Below, in pieces: positions 17,431 to 26,825 of a stretch of DNA of 64,000 nucleotides. How positions within the stretch are numbered: the stretch's first letter is position 1; each line of letters starts with the position of its first letter. Below the pieces are notes generated by a model. The model saw only the letters and a list, made by a program, of their open reading frames with translations, ran no database searches and was not told the DNA's origin. Origin of the DNA: JAFAXD01 sp963760435 (GTDB taxonomy: Bacteria; Pseudomonadota; Alphaproteobacteria; Rhizobiales; Xanthobacteraceae); NCBI GenBank assembly GCA_963760435.1, contig CAVXDE010000033.1, positions 124,001 to 188,000 of the forward strand. Direction: 5' to 3'. A program made the position numbers and the translations under genes.

Positions 17431-18170
17431 ACGTGCTGCGCATCGAGAACCTGCGCCGCTCGTTCGGCAGCCTGGTGGTGACCAATCGGGTCAATCTCGA
17501 CATTGCTGCGGGCGAGCGTCACGCCATCATCGGCCCGAACGGCGCCGGCAAGACAAGTCTCGTCAATCAGATCGGAGGTCAGCTGCGGCCAAGCGGCGGT
17601 CGCATCCTCGTCAAGGGCACCGACGTCACTGGCTGGTCGCCCGATCGGATCTGCCGGGTCGGGGTGGCGCGCACGTTCCAGCGCAACAATCTGTTCGCCA
17701 ATCTGAGTGTCCTGGAAAACCTGCGGCTTGCCGTGCAGGCCCGTCGTGGTAATCCGCTCAACTTCTTTACGCCTGCGTCACGTTTGCGCAATGAGGTTGA
17801 GCGGTCAGAAGCGCTGATGCGCCAAGTGCATCTGCAACAATCACCGGCGACCATCGCGCGCAATCTCTCCTACGGCGAACAGCGGCAGCTGGAGATCGGG
17901 ATCGCACTTGCGGGCGAGCCGGATTTGCTGCTGCTTGATGAGCCGACTTCCGGCATGTCGCCGGCCGAGACGGCGCGCATGATCGACCTGATCGGATCAT
18001 TGCCGCGCACCTTGTCGATCCTGATGATCGAGCATGACATGAACGTGGTGTTCTCGGTCGCCGATCGCGTCACCGTCCTTTACTACGGCGAGGTTCTGGC
18101 GACAGGCCAGCCGGCGGAGATCAAGGCCAACGAGCGCGTGCGTGAAGTTTATCTGGGGGCGGCGCATTAA
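17427..18170 (+). CDS. ABC transporter ATP-binding protein, LivG type
   Basis: 247 residues. Walker A is GPNGAGKTSL, the signature is LSYGEQRQLEIG, Walker B is LLLLDEPTSGM, and the switch His is in MIEHDMN. The protein energises the fused permease. ATG 17427 overlaps the permease stop by four bases, implying coupled translation. ATG 17415 is an alternative adding four residues. The following LivF gene begins one base after the stop. Confidence 0.92.
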   Translation: MNVLRIENLRRSFGSLVVTNRVNLDIAAGERHAIIGPNGAGKTSLVNQIGGQLRPSGGRILVKGTDVTGWSPDRICRVGVARTFQRNNLFANLSVLENLRLAVQARRGNPLNFFTPASRLRNEVERSEALMRQVHLQQSPATIARNLSYGEQRQLEIGIALAGEPDLLLLDEPTSGMSPAETARMIDLIGSLPRTLSILMIEHDMNVVFSVADRVTVLYYGEVLATGQPAEIKANERVREVYLGAAH

Positions 18171-18171
18171 C

Positions 18172-18867
18172 ATGCTCAGGTTGGAGAACGTCAACGCCTA
18201 CTACGGTGACAGCCACATCCTACACGGGGTCTCTCTCTCCGTGCAGGAAGGCGAGGTGGTCTGTCTGCTCGGCCGCAACGGCGCCGGCAAGACCACGACC
18301 ATCCTGACCATCATGGGCTATCTCAAGCCGCAGCCCGGCCGCATAATCTATCAGGACCGCGACATCGCCAGCTTGCCGCCGTACCGGGTGGCACGGCTGG
18401 GCTTCGGCTTCGTGCCGCAGGAGCGAGGCATTTTCCCGAGCCTGACTGTCGCGGAGAATCTCACTGTATTCGCGCGCGCCGGCGCGCAGCGGCGCTGGAC
18501 CGTGGAGCGCATTTTCGCCCTGTTCCCGAGTCTGAAGGCGCGCGCCGGTAACCTCGGCTTCCAGCTCTCCGGCGGTGAGCAGCAAATGCTCTCGATCGCG
18601 CGCGCCCTGATGCTCAACCCAAAACTCTTGCTGCTCGACGAGCCATCGGAGGGGCTGGCGCCGATGATCGTGCGGGAGATCCTCGATGTGCTCAGGCGGC
18701 TCAAACAAGAAGGACTAGCGATTCTCCTGGTCGAGCAGAACCTGCACGCAGCACTCGCCGTTGCCGACCGCCATCACGTGATGAACAAGGGCGAAATCTG
18801 CTTCAGCGGCACATCGGCCGAGCTTGAGGGCAACGAGACAGTGTTACGGACCTACCTGAGCGTTTGA
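18172..18867 (+). CDS. ABC transporter ATP-binding protein, LivF type
   Basis: 231 residues. Walker A is GRNGAGKTTT, the signature is LSGGEQQMLSIARAL, Walker B is LLLLDEPSEGLAP, and the switch His region is LVEQN-containing as in LivF (Q/N instead of H). It ends the Liv operon and pairs with the LivG-type ATPase. ATG 18172 gives the family N-terminus MLRLENVNAYYGDSHILHGV. Confidence 0.92.
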   Translation: MLRLENVNAYYGDSHILHGVSLSVQEGEVVCLLGRNGAGKTTTILTIMGYLKPQPGRIIYQDRDIASLPPYRVARLGFGFVPQERGIFPSLTVAENLTVFARAGAQRRWTVERIFALFPSLKARAGNLGFQLSGGEQQMLSIARALMLNPKLLLLDEPSEGLAPMIVREILDVLRRLKQEGLAILLVEQNLHAALAVADRHHVMNKGEICFSGTSAELEGNETVLRTYLSV

Positions 18868-18896
18868 GACGCGAGCGCCGGCCGAACAGCAATCGT

Positions 18897-19883
18897 CTAG
18901 TTCACACGCACCCCAGTCTCTTTGACGACTTGCGACCAGTTCTTCAGGTCGTCGGCAAAGAAGGCCAGGGTCTGCTCCGGCGACAGGCGGGCGGCTTCAT
19001 AGGAGCCCTTATCGAGAATGGCCTTGATGTTGTCCTTGTCCTGACAGGCGACGATTTCACGATTAAGCGCGGCGATGATTGGTTTTGGCGTTCCGGCGGG
19101 TGCGAGTACGCTTAGCGATACAAACAACCCGTCAAATCCGTCGACACCCAGTTCACCGAACGAAGGCACGTCAGGCATCGCGTTGGCACGCCCTTTGCCG
19201 CTGACCGCGAGCGCGGTGATCTTGCCATCCTCGACGACGGGTTTGGCATTGCCGACCGTGTCGAACGTGAAATCGAGGTGCCCACCGGCGGCCGCCAGCA
19301 TTTGCTGGGTTGTCGCCTGGAACGGGACATGCACGGCCTCGATCCCGGTCCGCCTCAGCAGCAATTCCGTCACGAGGTGCCCTCCGGTTCCGATACCGGG
19401 TGACCCGTAGTTGAGTTTACCTTTCTCGGCCTTGGCGAAATCAACAAACTCCTTGAACGTCTTCACCCCGTGCTCGGGATTGACCACCAGTAGGAACCGA
19501 TAGCTGAACAGCAGCGCGATTGGGGAGAGATCGCGTTCGGTGTGAACCGGCGAGTTGGCAAAGACCAGTGGGTTGAGAATCGTGAAGCTGTTGGAGCCGA
19601 CCATCAGGGTATGTCCGTCGGCTGGTGAGCGAACGACCTCCATGACGCCGATCGAGCCGGAGCCGCCGGGGCGGTTTTCGTAGATAAACGGCTGCCCGAA
19701 TACATCTCGCATGTATTCGCCATACATGCGGAACAAGTCGCTTGGCCCGCCCGGACCGGTTGGAAAAACGACGCGGATCGGCTTTGTCGGCCAGCCGTCG
19801 ATCTGCTCGGCAAAACTGGGACCGCCCATGAGGGCAACACCCAAACCCGCGCTCGCCGACAGAAATACCCGGCGTGTCAGCAT
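18897..19883 (-). CDS. Bug-family substrate-binding protein
   Basis: 328 residues. A Tat-like signal (MLTRRVFLSASAGLGVALMG) is followed by WPTKPIRVVFPTGPGGPSDL, ENRPGGSGSIGVMEVVRSPA, and MPDVPSFGELGVDGFDGLFV, all Bug hallmarks. ATG 19883 has GGGAGG about 10 nt upstream; a longer frame to 19949 lacks this. It is convergent with the Liv operon and divergent from the Rieske/FAD gene. No permease partner is adjacent. Confidence 0.88.
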   Translation of the reverse strand: MLTRRVFLSASAGLGVALMGGPSFAEQIDGWPTKPIRVVFPTGPGGPSDLFRMYGEYMRDVFGQPFIYENRPGGSGSIGVMEVVRSPADGHTLMVGSNSFTILNPLVFANSPVHTERDLSPIALLFSYRFLLVVNPEHGVKTFKEFVDFAKAEKGKLNYGSPGIGTGGHLVTELLLRRTGIEAVHVPFQATTQQMLAAAGGHLDFTFDTVGNAKPVVEDGKITALAVSGKGRANAMPDVPSFGELGVDGFDGLFVSLSVLAPAGTPKPIIAALNREIVACQDKDNIKAILDKGSYEAARLSPEQTLAFFADDLKNWSQVVKETGVRVN

Positions 19884-20122
19884 CAGTGATCCTCCCGTTT
19901 CGGAATTTCTTGTGTTTCTCGGAGCAATCGCGGGCGATGTGCGCGCCACGATTGCTTGGGCGTTGCTCCCGTCGGATAGAATTCTCCATTACCCTTGGCC
20001 GATCAACTCCCCTCCGCTGTGCGCGATAATGTTGCAGCGCGAAGGACGCTGATCGGGAACGTGCGCGTCCCCACAGCGGTTACCTGATGTGTCATGTCCG
20101 CATCATGCCGAGGGAGGATTCC

Positions 20123-21676
20123 ATGAGCGCAGAACAAGCGAAACCAAAGGGGCCCGACCTCACGCAGGGTGTCCCGCTGCGCGATATTGCCGATGGCGGC
20201 ATGGTCGGTGGGCACGTCGGTGATGACGCCGTGCTGCTGGCGCGCCGGGGCGAGGAATTCTTCGCCATCGGCGCGACCTGCTCGCACTACGGCGGTCCGC
20301 TGGCCGAGGGTCTCATGGTCGGGGACACGGTGCGCTGCCCGTGGCACCACGCGTGCTTCAGCCTGCGCACCGGCGACGCGATTGCCGCGCCGGCCTTCAA
20401 TCCGATGTCGTACTGGCGCGTGGAACAACGCGACGGCAAGGTGTTTGTATGGGACAAGATCGAGCCGCCCGACGAACAAAAGCGCAGCAAAGTACAGCGG
20501 GAGCAGCCCGGACGCATCGTGATCGTCGGCGGCGGCGCCGCCGGCTTTGCTGCAGCCGAGATGCTCCGCCGCGAGGGATTCGCGGGCGAGCTGACGATGA
20601 TCTCCGCGGACGACGCGCCCCCCTATGACCGTCCCAATTGCTCGAAGGATTATCTCGCCGGGAATGCGCCCGAAGATTGGATGCCGCTGCGGCCGCCGGA
20701 ATTCTACAAGGACCAGTCGATCAACCTGCAGCTTCGCAAGCATGTGACCGGGCTCGACGTGAGCGCCAGACAGGTGGTTCTGGGTGACGGGCAGCGACTC
20801 CCGTTTGACCGGCTGCTGCTGGCGACCGGCGCCGAGCCGGTTCGCCTCAACATTCCTGGGGCGGACCAACGCAACGTCTACATGCTGCGTTCGCTGTCCG
20901 ACTCGCGTGCGATCATTAACGCAGCGAAGGGGGCGCGCCGCGCGGTCGTGATCGGCGCAAGCTTCATCGGACTCGAGGTTGCTGCGGCCCTGCGTGCACG
21001 CGAGATCGATGTCCATGTGGTAGCGCCGGAGCACCGGCCGCTCGAGCGTATCCTTGGTCCGGCATTCGGCGATTTCGTCCGCGCACTGCACGAAGAGCAC
21101 GGCGTGGCGTTCCATCTCGGCGAGACCGCGACGGCGATCGATGGCGCGATGGTGCGGCTCCAGGGCGGCGCCACATTGAGCACCGACCTGGTCGTCGTTG
21201 GGGTGGGTGTAAAACCGCGGATCGAGCTCGCGCAGGGAGCAGGCTTGAAGGTCGACCGTGGCGTGATGGTCAACGAATATCTGGAAACCAGTGCGCCGGG
21301 TATCTTCGCGGCCGGCGACATCGCCCGGTGGCCTGATCCCCACGCCAACGAACACCTTCGGATCGAGCACTGGGTCGTCGCGGAACGTCAGGGGCAGGCG
21401 GCGGCCCGCAACATGCTCGGCGAGCGGCGGCGTTTTGCCGACGTCCCGTTCTTCTGGAGCCAACATTACGACGTTCCCATCAACTACATCGGCCACGCCG
21501 AAAAATGGGACGAATTGAAGATCGAAGGCGACATCAACAACCGCGATTGCCTCGCGCGCTATCGGCGGAACGGCAAGCTGCTGGCGGTGGCCTCGATCTA
21601 TCGCGATCTCGACAACCTCAAGGAGGAGGTCGCGCTGGAGCTTGCGGCCTCACATGGCGCGACCGTCGCGGCTTAG
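20123..21676 (+). CDS. Rieske-domain FAD/NAD(P)-dependent oxidoreductase (AIF-like ferredoxin reductase)
   Basis: 517 residues. An N-terminal Rieske [2Fe-2S] domain (about 1-105) has C-x-H in CSHYGG and C-x2-H in CPWHHACF. The rest is a pyridine nucleotide-disulfide reductase fold with an FAD site (IVGGGAAGFAAAEMLRREGF), an NAD site (VIGASFIGLEVAAALRAREI) and GIFAAGDIARWPD. This architecture is that of AIF-like reductases that pass electrons from NAD(P)H, possibly to a ring-hydroxylating oxygenase. ATG 20123 follows a perfect GAGGGAGGA. The 20087 ATG is not supported. Confidence 0.9.
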   Translation: MSAEQAKPKGPDLTQGVPLRDIADGGMVGGHVGDDAVLLARRGEEFFAIGATCSHYGGPLAEGLMVGDTVRCPWHHACFSLRTGDAIAAPAFNPMSYWRVEQRDGKVFVWDKIEPPDEQKRSKVQREQPGRIVIVGGGAAGFAAAEMLRREGFAGELTMISADDAPPYDRPNCSKDYLAGNAPEDWMPLRPPEFYKDQSINLQLRKHVTGLDVSARQVVLGDGQRLPFDRLLLATGAEPVRLNIPGADQRNVYMLRSLSDSRAIINAAKGARRAVVIGASFIGLEVAAALRAREIDVHVVAPEHRPLERILGPAFGDFVRALHEEHGVAFHLGETATAIDGAMVRLQGGATLSTDLVVVGVGVKPRIELAQGAGLKVDRGVMVNEYLETSAPGIFAAGDIARWPDPHANEHLRIEHWVVAERQGQAAARNMLGERRRFADVPFFWSQHYDVPINYIGHAEKWDELKIEGDINNRDCLARYRRNGKLLAVASIYRDLDNLKEEVALELAASHGATVAA

Positions 21677-21685
21677 TGCCTGTTA

Positions 21686-23239
21686 TTATGCGCGGCCGGA
21701 GACGTAGTCTGCCTCTGCGGTTACGTCCGGGGGAGTCGAACTGATCGAACGCAACGCCGGTGTAAGCACGACGGCGACAACAAGGTTGAGCACGAGGGCG
21801 TAGAGCGCCGCGTAACCGGGCACGGTAAATCCGCCGATCGTCAGCGGATAGGTCGCCGCAAAGTTAACCGCGACGGCCATCGCGGTGCCCACCGTCATGC
21901 CGACGGCCCAGCCGATGAGCAGGGCCCAGTCGTTGAACCACCGTGTATAGACGCCCAGCATCACCGCCGGCAGCGTCTGGATGATCCAGATGCCGCCAAG
22001 CAACTGCAGCTGGATCGCATATTGCGTGGGCACGAACAGGATGAAGATGAGGGCGCCAAACTTGACGATCAGCGATACCCACTTCGCCATCTGGGCTTCC
22101 TGACGATCGGTCGGATTCTTGTTGATGAACTCGCGGTGGATATTGCGCGTGTAGAGGTTGGCGGCAGCAATCGACATGATGGCGGCGGGGACGAGGGCGC
22201 CGATGCCAATCGCCGCGAAGGCAACGCCGACGAACCACGACGGGAAGCTGTGCAGCAACAGCGCCGGAACCGCGAAGTTGTTGCCGAATTCCTTGAAGCC
22301 TGCCGCGAATTCCGGGAGGTTGGCGACGCCGGCCGCGATGGCAAAGAAGCCGACCAAGGTGAGCAAGCCCAGCATGAACGAATAACCGGGCAGCATCGCC
22401 GCATTGCGGCGGATGGCGTGACCGCTGCTGGCGCTCAGGATTCCAGTGATGGAATGTGGGTAGAGAAACAACGCGAGCGCCGATCCGAGCGCCAGCGTCG
22501 CGTAGGTTCCGTAGGCGCCGGTCGTGTTGGCGGTGGGCGAGGCCAGCAGCAGCTTTTGCGCCGGAATGGCGGCGAAGATCTTGGCGAAACCGCCCAGCTG
22601 GATCGGAATGACGATCGCCGCGGCGAACACCGTAATGTAGATCAGGACATCCTTGACGACGGCGATCGACGCCGGCGCGCGCAGGCCGCTCGAATAGGTG
22701 AAGGCGGCGAGAATGATGAACGCGATGATCAGCGGCACTTCACCGACGAAGCCTCCGCCTCCGCCGACGCCCAGCCCGCCGATCACGACCTCCAACCCGA
22801 CCAGTTGCAAGGCGATGTAGGGCATGGTGGCGATGATGCCGGTGATCGTGATAGCCAGCGCAAGCCATCGGTTACCGAAGCGCCCGCGCACGAAATCGGC
22901 CGCGGTGATGTAATTGTGTTTGTGGCATACCTGCCAGAGGCGCGGAAACACCAGGAACAGGATCGGGTAGATGAGGATGGTGTAGGGGACTGCGAAGAAG
23001 GCGATGGCGCCGGCGCCAAAGGCGAGCGCCGGTACGGCGATGAAGGTGTAGGCCGTGTAGAGGTCGCCGCCGATCAGAAACCAGGTGATGATCGTGCCGA
23101 AGCGCCGCCCGCCGAGGCCCCATTCGTGCAACTGGTCGAGATCGCCCTTGCGCCAGTGGGCCGCCGCGAAGCCGAGCCAGGTGATGAACCCGAACAGCGC
23201 CACGAAGACGACAAGGGCGATCCAGTTGACGTCCTGCAC
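21686..23239 (-). CDS. Sodium:solute symporter family (SSS) permease
   Basis: 517 residues with about 13 hydrophobic segments and the LeuT-like SSS pattern, including TWFLIGGDLYTAYTFIAVPA, ITAADFVRGRFGNRWLALAI and GIGALVPAAIMSIAAANLYT. SSS proteins with an adjacent DUF3311 gene are often monocarboxylate (MctP-like) carriers. The GTG start at 23239 is set by GGGAGGA. The DUF3311 gene ends 33 nt upstream, and the pair is presumably one operon and one complex. Confidence 0.88.
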   Translation of the reverse strand: MQDVNWIALVVFVALFGFITWLGFAAAHWRKGDLDQLHEWGLGGRRFGTIITWFLIGGDLYTAYTFIAVPALAFGAGAIAFFAVPYTILIYPILFLVFPRLWQVCHKHNYITAADFVRGRFGNRWLALAITITGIIATMPYIALQLVGLEVVIGGLGVGGGGGFVGEVPLIIAFIILAAFTYSSGLRAPASIAVVKDVLIYITVFAAAIVIPIQLGGFAKIFAAIPAQKLLLASPTANTTGAYGTYATLALGSALALFLYPHSITGILSASSGHAIRRNAAMLPGYSFMLGLLTLVGFFAIAAGVANLPEFAAGFKEFGNNFAVPALLLHSFPSWFVGVAFAAIGIGALVPAAIMSIAAANLYTRNIHREFINKNPTDRQEAQMAKWVSLIVKFGALIFILFVPTQYAIQLQLLGGIWIIQTLPAVMLGVYTRWFNDWALLIGWAVGMTVGTAMAVAVNFAATYPLTIGGFTVPGYAALYALVLNLVVAVVLTPALRSISSTPPDVTAEADYVSGRA

Positions 23240-23272
23240 GGCGGTTCCTCCCGAACTCGTTTCTTGTGCCGG

Positions 23273-23485
23273 TCAGTGCTCGGCGCGGGTTGCGAAGTAC
23301 ACGATTGCCGTCAGAACGGCACCGATGATCACCCACGCGAGCTGATACCAGTAGAAGAACGGGATGCCCCAAAGCGCCGGCTCAACCGAGTTGTAGAACG
23401 GCGGCCATAGCACCGCGACGAACTGGATCGCGAACAGGAGGTACCACCAGCTCCATGTGGAGCGTCTTTCGGTTGGCTGGTTCAT
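23273..23485 (-). CDS. DUF3311 small membrane subunit of the symporter
   Basis: 70 residues from ATG 23485, with two hydrophobic helices (WYLLFAIQFVAVLWPPFYN; YQLAWVIIGAVLTAIVYF) and the conserved PPFYN and IPFFYWYQ motifs of DUF3311. This family is nearly always encoded just before an SSS symporter, as here. GGAG lies about 9 nt before the ATG. An upstream in-frame GTG (23500) is less likely. Confidence 0.85.
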   Translation of the reverse strand: MNQPTERRSTWSWWYLLFAIQFVAVLWPPFYNSVEPALWGIPFFYWYQLAWVIIGAVLTAIVYFATRAEH

Positions 23486-23645
23486 TGTCTGCGTCTCCAC
23501 CGTAATGGTGATTTGGCGCGAATCCGTGTTGACTATACAAGCAGTAGATAGCCCGCAAAAGGAAGTGGATAGCCTGCTTCCGACGGTTCGGTTAAAGGGA
23601 CAACTACGCTAAGTTGTCCAAGAATTGTCGAAGGAGCGCCTCAGG

Positions 23646-25034
23646 ATGCAAATCCTTGATCAACTCGGCGCGGGCAAAGGGCTGCCGGTAGCGGCGATGC
23701 GGGCCGCGGACGCTCATCGGGCCGAAGTGCTGCCGGTTTTCCTGCAGGCAATCGAAATGCCGACGCCGGATAAGGTAACGCGGGATGCGCTGTTTTTCGT
23801 GTTCCATCTGCTTGGACAATGGCGCGAGAAATCAGCCTATCGACCGCTTGCTGCCTTCTTGCACAGTCCAACGAACGAAATCGGGCAGGTGCTTGGCGAT
23901 GCTGTGACCGAGACCTCTCATCGGGTGATGGCAGCGGTTTTCGACGGCGATCCGCAGCCGCTTTATGACGTGATCCTCGACTCCGAAGCGGATGAATTCG
24001 TCCGGAAACGCATGATCGATGCCCTTACCATGGTGACCTTGCGCGGTGAGCTACCGCGGGAAGAGACGGCGCGGTTTTTGCGATCCTGTTATTCCGAACT
24101 GCAGCCCCAAGACGAATGCTTCGTTTGGGACGGATGGCAAGGCGCCATATCCACGCTCGGATTGACTGAGCTCAAGCCGCTGGTCGAGCAAGCCTTTGAG
24201 CGTGGCTTCATCAGTCCAATGTGGCTCGCGTTCAAAGACTTCGAGGAGGATCTGCAACAGGCACTCGACGGTAGACCGGCGCCGCTCTGGCATGGGCGGG
24301 ACGAATTCGAGCTGTTCGGCGACACGATTGAAGAGCTTTCGCGCTGGTACGCATTTGCACCGGAACGGGAGACCAAACGTCAAGCCCGCGAAAACTGGTC
24401 CTTGCCAGCAAACGACGCGCAAGCGGAAAATCCGTTCAAGGATATCGGCCGCAACGATCCTTGTCCTTGCGGTAGTGGAAAGAAATTCAAGAAGTGTTGC
24501 CTCGGCAAGTCCGAATCCCCATCGCCCGAGATCGAAGCACTGCTCCAAGCACCATCAGACACGCGTAAATTCTTGGGTGGTGCAAGCGAAGGATACGATG
24601 TGTTCGACGATGGTGATCTATTCCAAGAATATGATCCACTCGTGGAGCCCGACCCGGAAGGATGGCTCAACATGGACGAACAGGAGCGCATGAACTTGAT
24701 CTTGGCATACCACCGGCGCGAGAGCATTGAGCTTCCTAACGAAAAGGCTCATGCCACTTTTCATACCATTATTGAAAATCAGATTGCCGAAGGGGATGAA
24801 CTCCCCGTGCGGCGGACGGTACAGCGATTGATGACCGAGGGGCTCGATCGCCATGAGGCGATTCACGCCGTCGGCCTTGTGTTGGCTGAGCACATAGGCG
24901 ATCTGCTGCGCGAGGCGGATCAACGCGGACAACCGACCCCCGATCGCGACCCGAATGACGCTTACTTCGCCGCGCTGGCACGACTGACCGCTGAAGAGTG
25001 GCGGCGCTCCGGTGATCTCGGGGAGCAAAAGTGA
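23646..25034 (+). CDS. DUF1186/SEC-C motif protein
   Basis: 462 residues. The N-terminal about 250 are helical HEAT-like repeats resembling DUF1186 (FFVFHLLGQWREKSAYRPLA and repeats after it). Residues about 278-300 hold a SEC-C zinc motif, NDPCPCGSGKKFKKCC, as at the SecA C-terminus. The tail (LNMDEQERMNLILAYHRRES, HEAIHAVGLVLAEH) resembles DUF1841. The role is unknown; SEC-C may bind zinc and a protein partner. AAGGAG precedes ATG 23646. TTG 23625 is an alternative. Confidence 0.82.
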   Translation: MQILDQLGAGKGLPVAAMRAADAHRAEVLPVFLQAIEMPTPDKVTRDALFFVFHLLGQWREKSAYRPLAAFLHSPTNEIGQVLGDAVTETSHRVMAAVFDGDPQPLYDVILDSEADEFVRKRMIDALTMVTLRGELPREETARFLRSCYSELQPQDECFVWDGWQGAISTLGLTELKPLVEQAFERGFISPMWLAFKDFEEDLQQALDGRPAPLWHGRDEFELFGDTIEELSRWYAFAPERETKRQARENWSLPANDAQAENPFKDIGRNDPCPCGSGKKFKKCCLGKSESPSPEIEALLQAPSDTRKFLGGASEGYDVFDDGDLFQEYDPLVEPDPEGWLNMDEQERMNLILAYHRRESIELPNEKAHATFHTIIENQIAEGDELPVRRTVQRLMTEGLDRHEAIHAVGLVLAEHIGDLLREADQRGQPTPDRDPNDAYFAALARLTAEEWRRSGDLGEQK

Positions 25035-25143
25035 TGTGTAGGGTGGGCATTGCGTTTTGCAGGGCCTTGCAGCTTTGCTCCATCGGTTAGGCGCGAGATC
25101 GCGCCGGTTCCATCCTGCGGTATAGAAACGATACGCGGTGCAC

Positions 25144-26814
25144 TCACCTCCACGCGTCGATCGAGATCGTCGGGCTTGCGGCCTGTCCTTTGTCGGTAAT
25201 CGGTGCGCCCGGGCCGCGGCCGCCATAGCGGCCGCCGAATATCTTCCAGAAGCCTTGGGTCTCACCGCCGGCGACAATAATCTTGATATCCTCCGGCAGG
25301 AACAGGTTGACTAGCTCGTCCGGCGCCGCCTTCAACCGGCTCGCGTAGGGCTCGACACCGGCGACCGCGAGCGGATGCATCAGCGTCTGTATCCACTGGT
25401 TGTCCCAGTAGTCGCGCGCCGGCAGACGTGCGTGCTCGGCACACCAGGCCGTCAGTTTCTGTTTGTTGAATCCGAGCTTGTCGAACTCGCGGGCCGCGAT
25501 CGGATCCATTACCAGGAATGGCGGAAGATAATGATCGGTGGCAATCAGGGTGCGGATCAACAGGTCTTGCCAGGTCTCGCGCGGTCCCTGGCCGGCGTGG
25601 GTGTACCAGCCGCCGAAGAAGACGCTGACCGTTGAATCGGTCGGCTTGAAGCCGTGCTCCACATGGAACGGCTCCCACGGACTGCGCTCCTCCGCTTCCG
25701 GAAGGCAGGCCGTGTAGCCATACCAATTGCCGAGCGTGCCCATGTAGGTCTCGCCCGGCACCGAGCCGCCCTGGAGATTTTGCGACAGCAAGCCGTAGGC
25801 CCGGCCGATGGTCGCGTTGGCATGGTTGTACGGGCCCATGACGCCAATCCCGGAGTCCATGCCGATCTCATTGCGGATCGGCCCGTTGACCACCGATATG
25901 GTTGCAAACGAGTTGGTGCTGCTGGAGCGCGCGGTCTGCCCGCTTGCGGCGAGCGCCAGAATGACAGGCAAATATTCTGGACGCGCGCCAGCCATCACGG
26001 CGTTGACGGCGACCTTCTCGACGGTGAACTCCCAGGCCTCGCGAAATGCAGTCGGCCGCAAGCGTCCAACCACCTTGTCGGGCGGATGGCTCGTACCCCT
26101 GAGCATGCGCGCGACGCGTTCCTCCGTCGGCAGCACGACCGGCAGCATGTCGGTCCAGCGGTTACGCAGGAAGAGCTCGTGCAGGTTCTCTTCGGTGTCC
26201 GGCTCGAGCAGGCGCGGGGTCGAGCGCTCGAAGCTCGTGCCTTTGAGATCTTCCGCATCGAGCGCGCGTGTGAGGCCCTCGATCACCTCCTGAACGAACG
26301 GCCGCTTGCTGATTTGATCGGTGCCCTCGATATAGGCGCGCAGTTGCGACGCCGAGACGCCCACCACCGGCTGCGGCACGAACACTTGCCGCGCGCGCGG
26401 CATGCCGTTGGCGAGCGCCGTCGATTTGGCGAGACGCGCGAACGGCTGGGTGTGCACGGCGATTGCGGGAACCCCGCTCTCCTCCAGCGCCATGGCCATC
26501 CCCGCGACCGCGGGGCTGCAGGTGCTTCAAAGGCCGACGCCGAGAATGGCGCCATCGCCTTCGCGGGCCACGGTCGCCCGCATGTCGGCGTCATCGACCC
26601 AGCTTTCGCGGGTCTCGATGATGCGAGTCTGGACGCGCGGCAGATGCTCTGCAAACCACTCGCGCATCTGCTGCATGAACACGTCGGAATTGTCGAACTG
26701 GCAATCGACCAGGAAGATCACCTTGCCATCGAGGCTTTCAAGCCGCGGCGCCAGCCGCTTGCCGGTGACCTTGGGTGGATATCCGCGCGGATCGTGAACG
26801 GCGATCTTGGTCAT
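25144..26814 (-). CDS. UGSC-type protein with predicted selenocysteine at residue 96 (in-frame TGA)
   Basis: One reading frame of 556 residues is interrupted only by TGA at 26529-26527. Upstream are 95 residues from ATG 26814 (GAGG upstream, 11 nt after the SDR stop), ending DGAILGVGL. After the TGA the same frame reads STCSPAVAGMAMALEESGVP, giving U96-S-T-C99, a U-x-x-C redox motif like that of UGSC (seleno)proteins known from family annotation. The remaining about 450 residues (RPEYLPVILALAASGQTA; GVMGPYNHANATIGRAYGLL) have no recognised catalytic fold. A 6-bp GGUC-loop hairpin begins 11 nt past the TGA. It is last in an operon with SDR, VOC and Rieske oxygenase genes. A separate downstream gene starting at ATG 26499 is the alternative, but that would cut off the redox motif. 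Confidence 0.85.
26500..26515 (-). promoter_or_regulatory. SECIS-like hairpin for selenocysteine insertion
   Basis: On the minus strand CCCCGC-GGUC-GCGGGG forms a perfect 6-bp stem with a GGUC loop. The stem starts 11 nt after the in-frame UGA and the loop 17 nt after it. The upper hairpin of the E. coli fdhF SECIS also sits 11 nt after UGA and presents GGUC to SelB. A bulged U in the lower stem is not obvious. Confidence 0.7.
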
Positions 26815-26825
26815 GGAAACCTCGA

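Noticed and set aside
20003..21496. 497-residue minus-strand frame opposite the Rieske/FAD reductase
   Set aside because: Antisense shadow rich in Arg/His/Asp without motifs; the plus strand has intact Rieske and FAD sites.
22022..23410. 462-residue plus-strand frame opposite the SSS symporter
   Set aside because: Hydrophilic antisense image of a membrane protein gene; no start signal or family.
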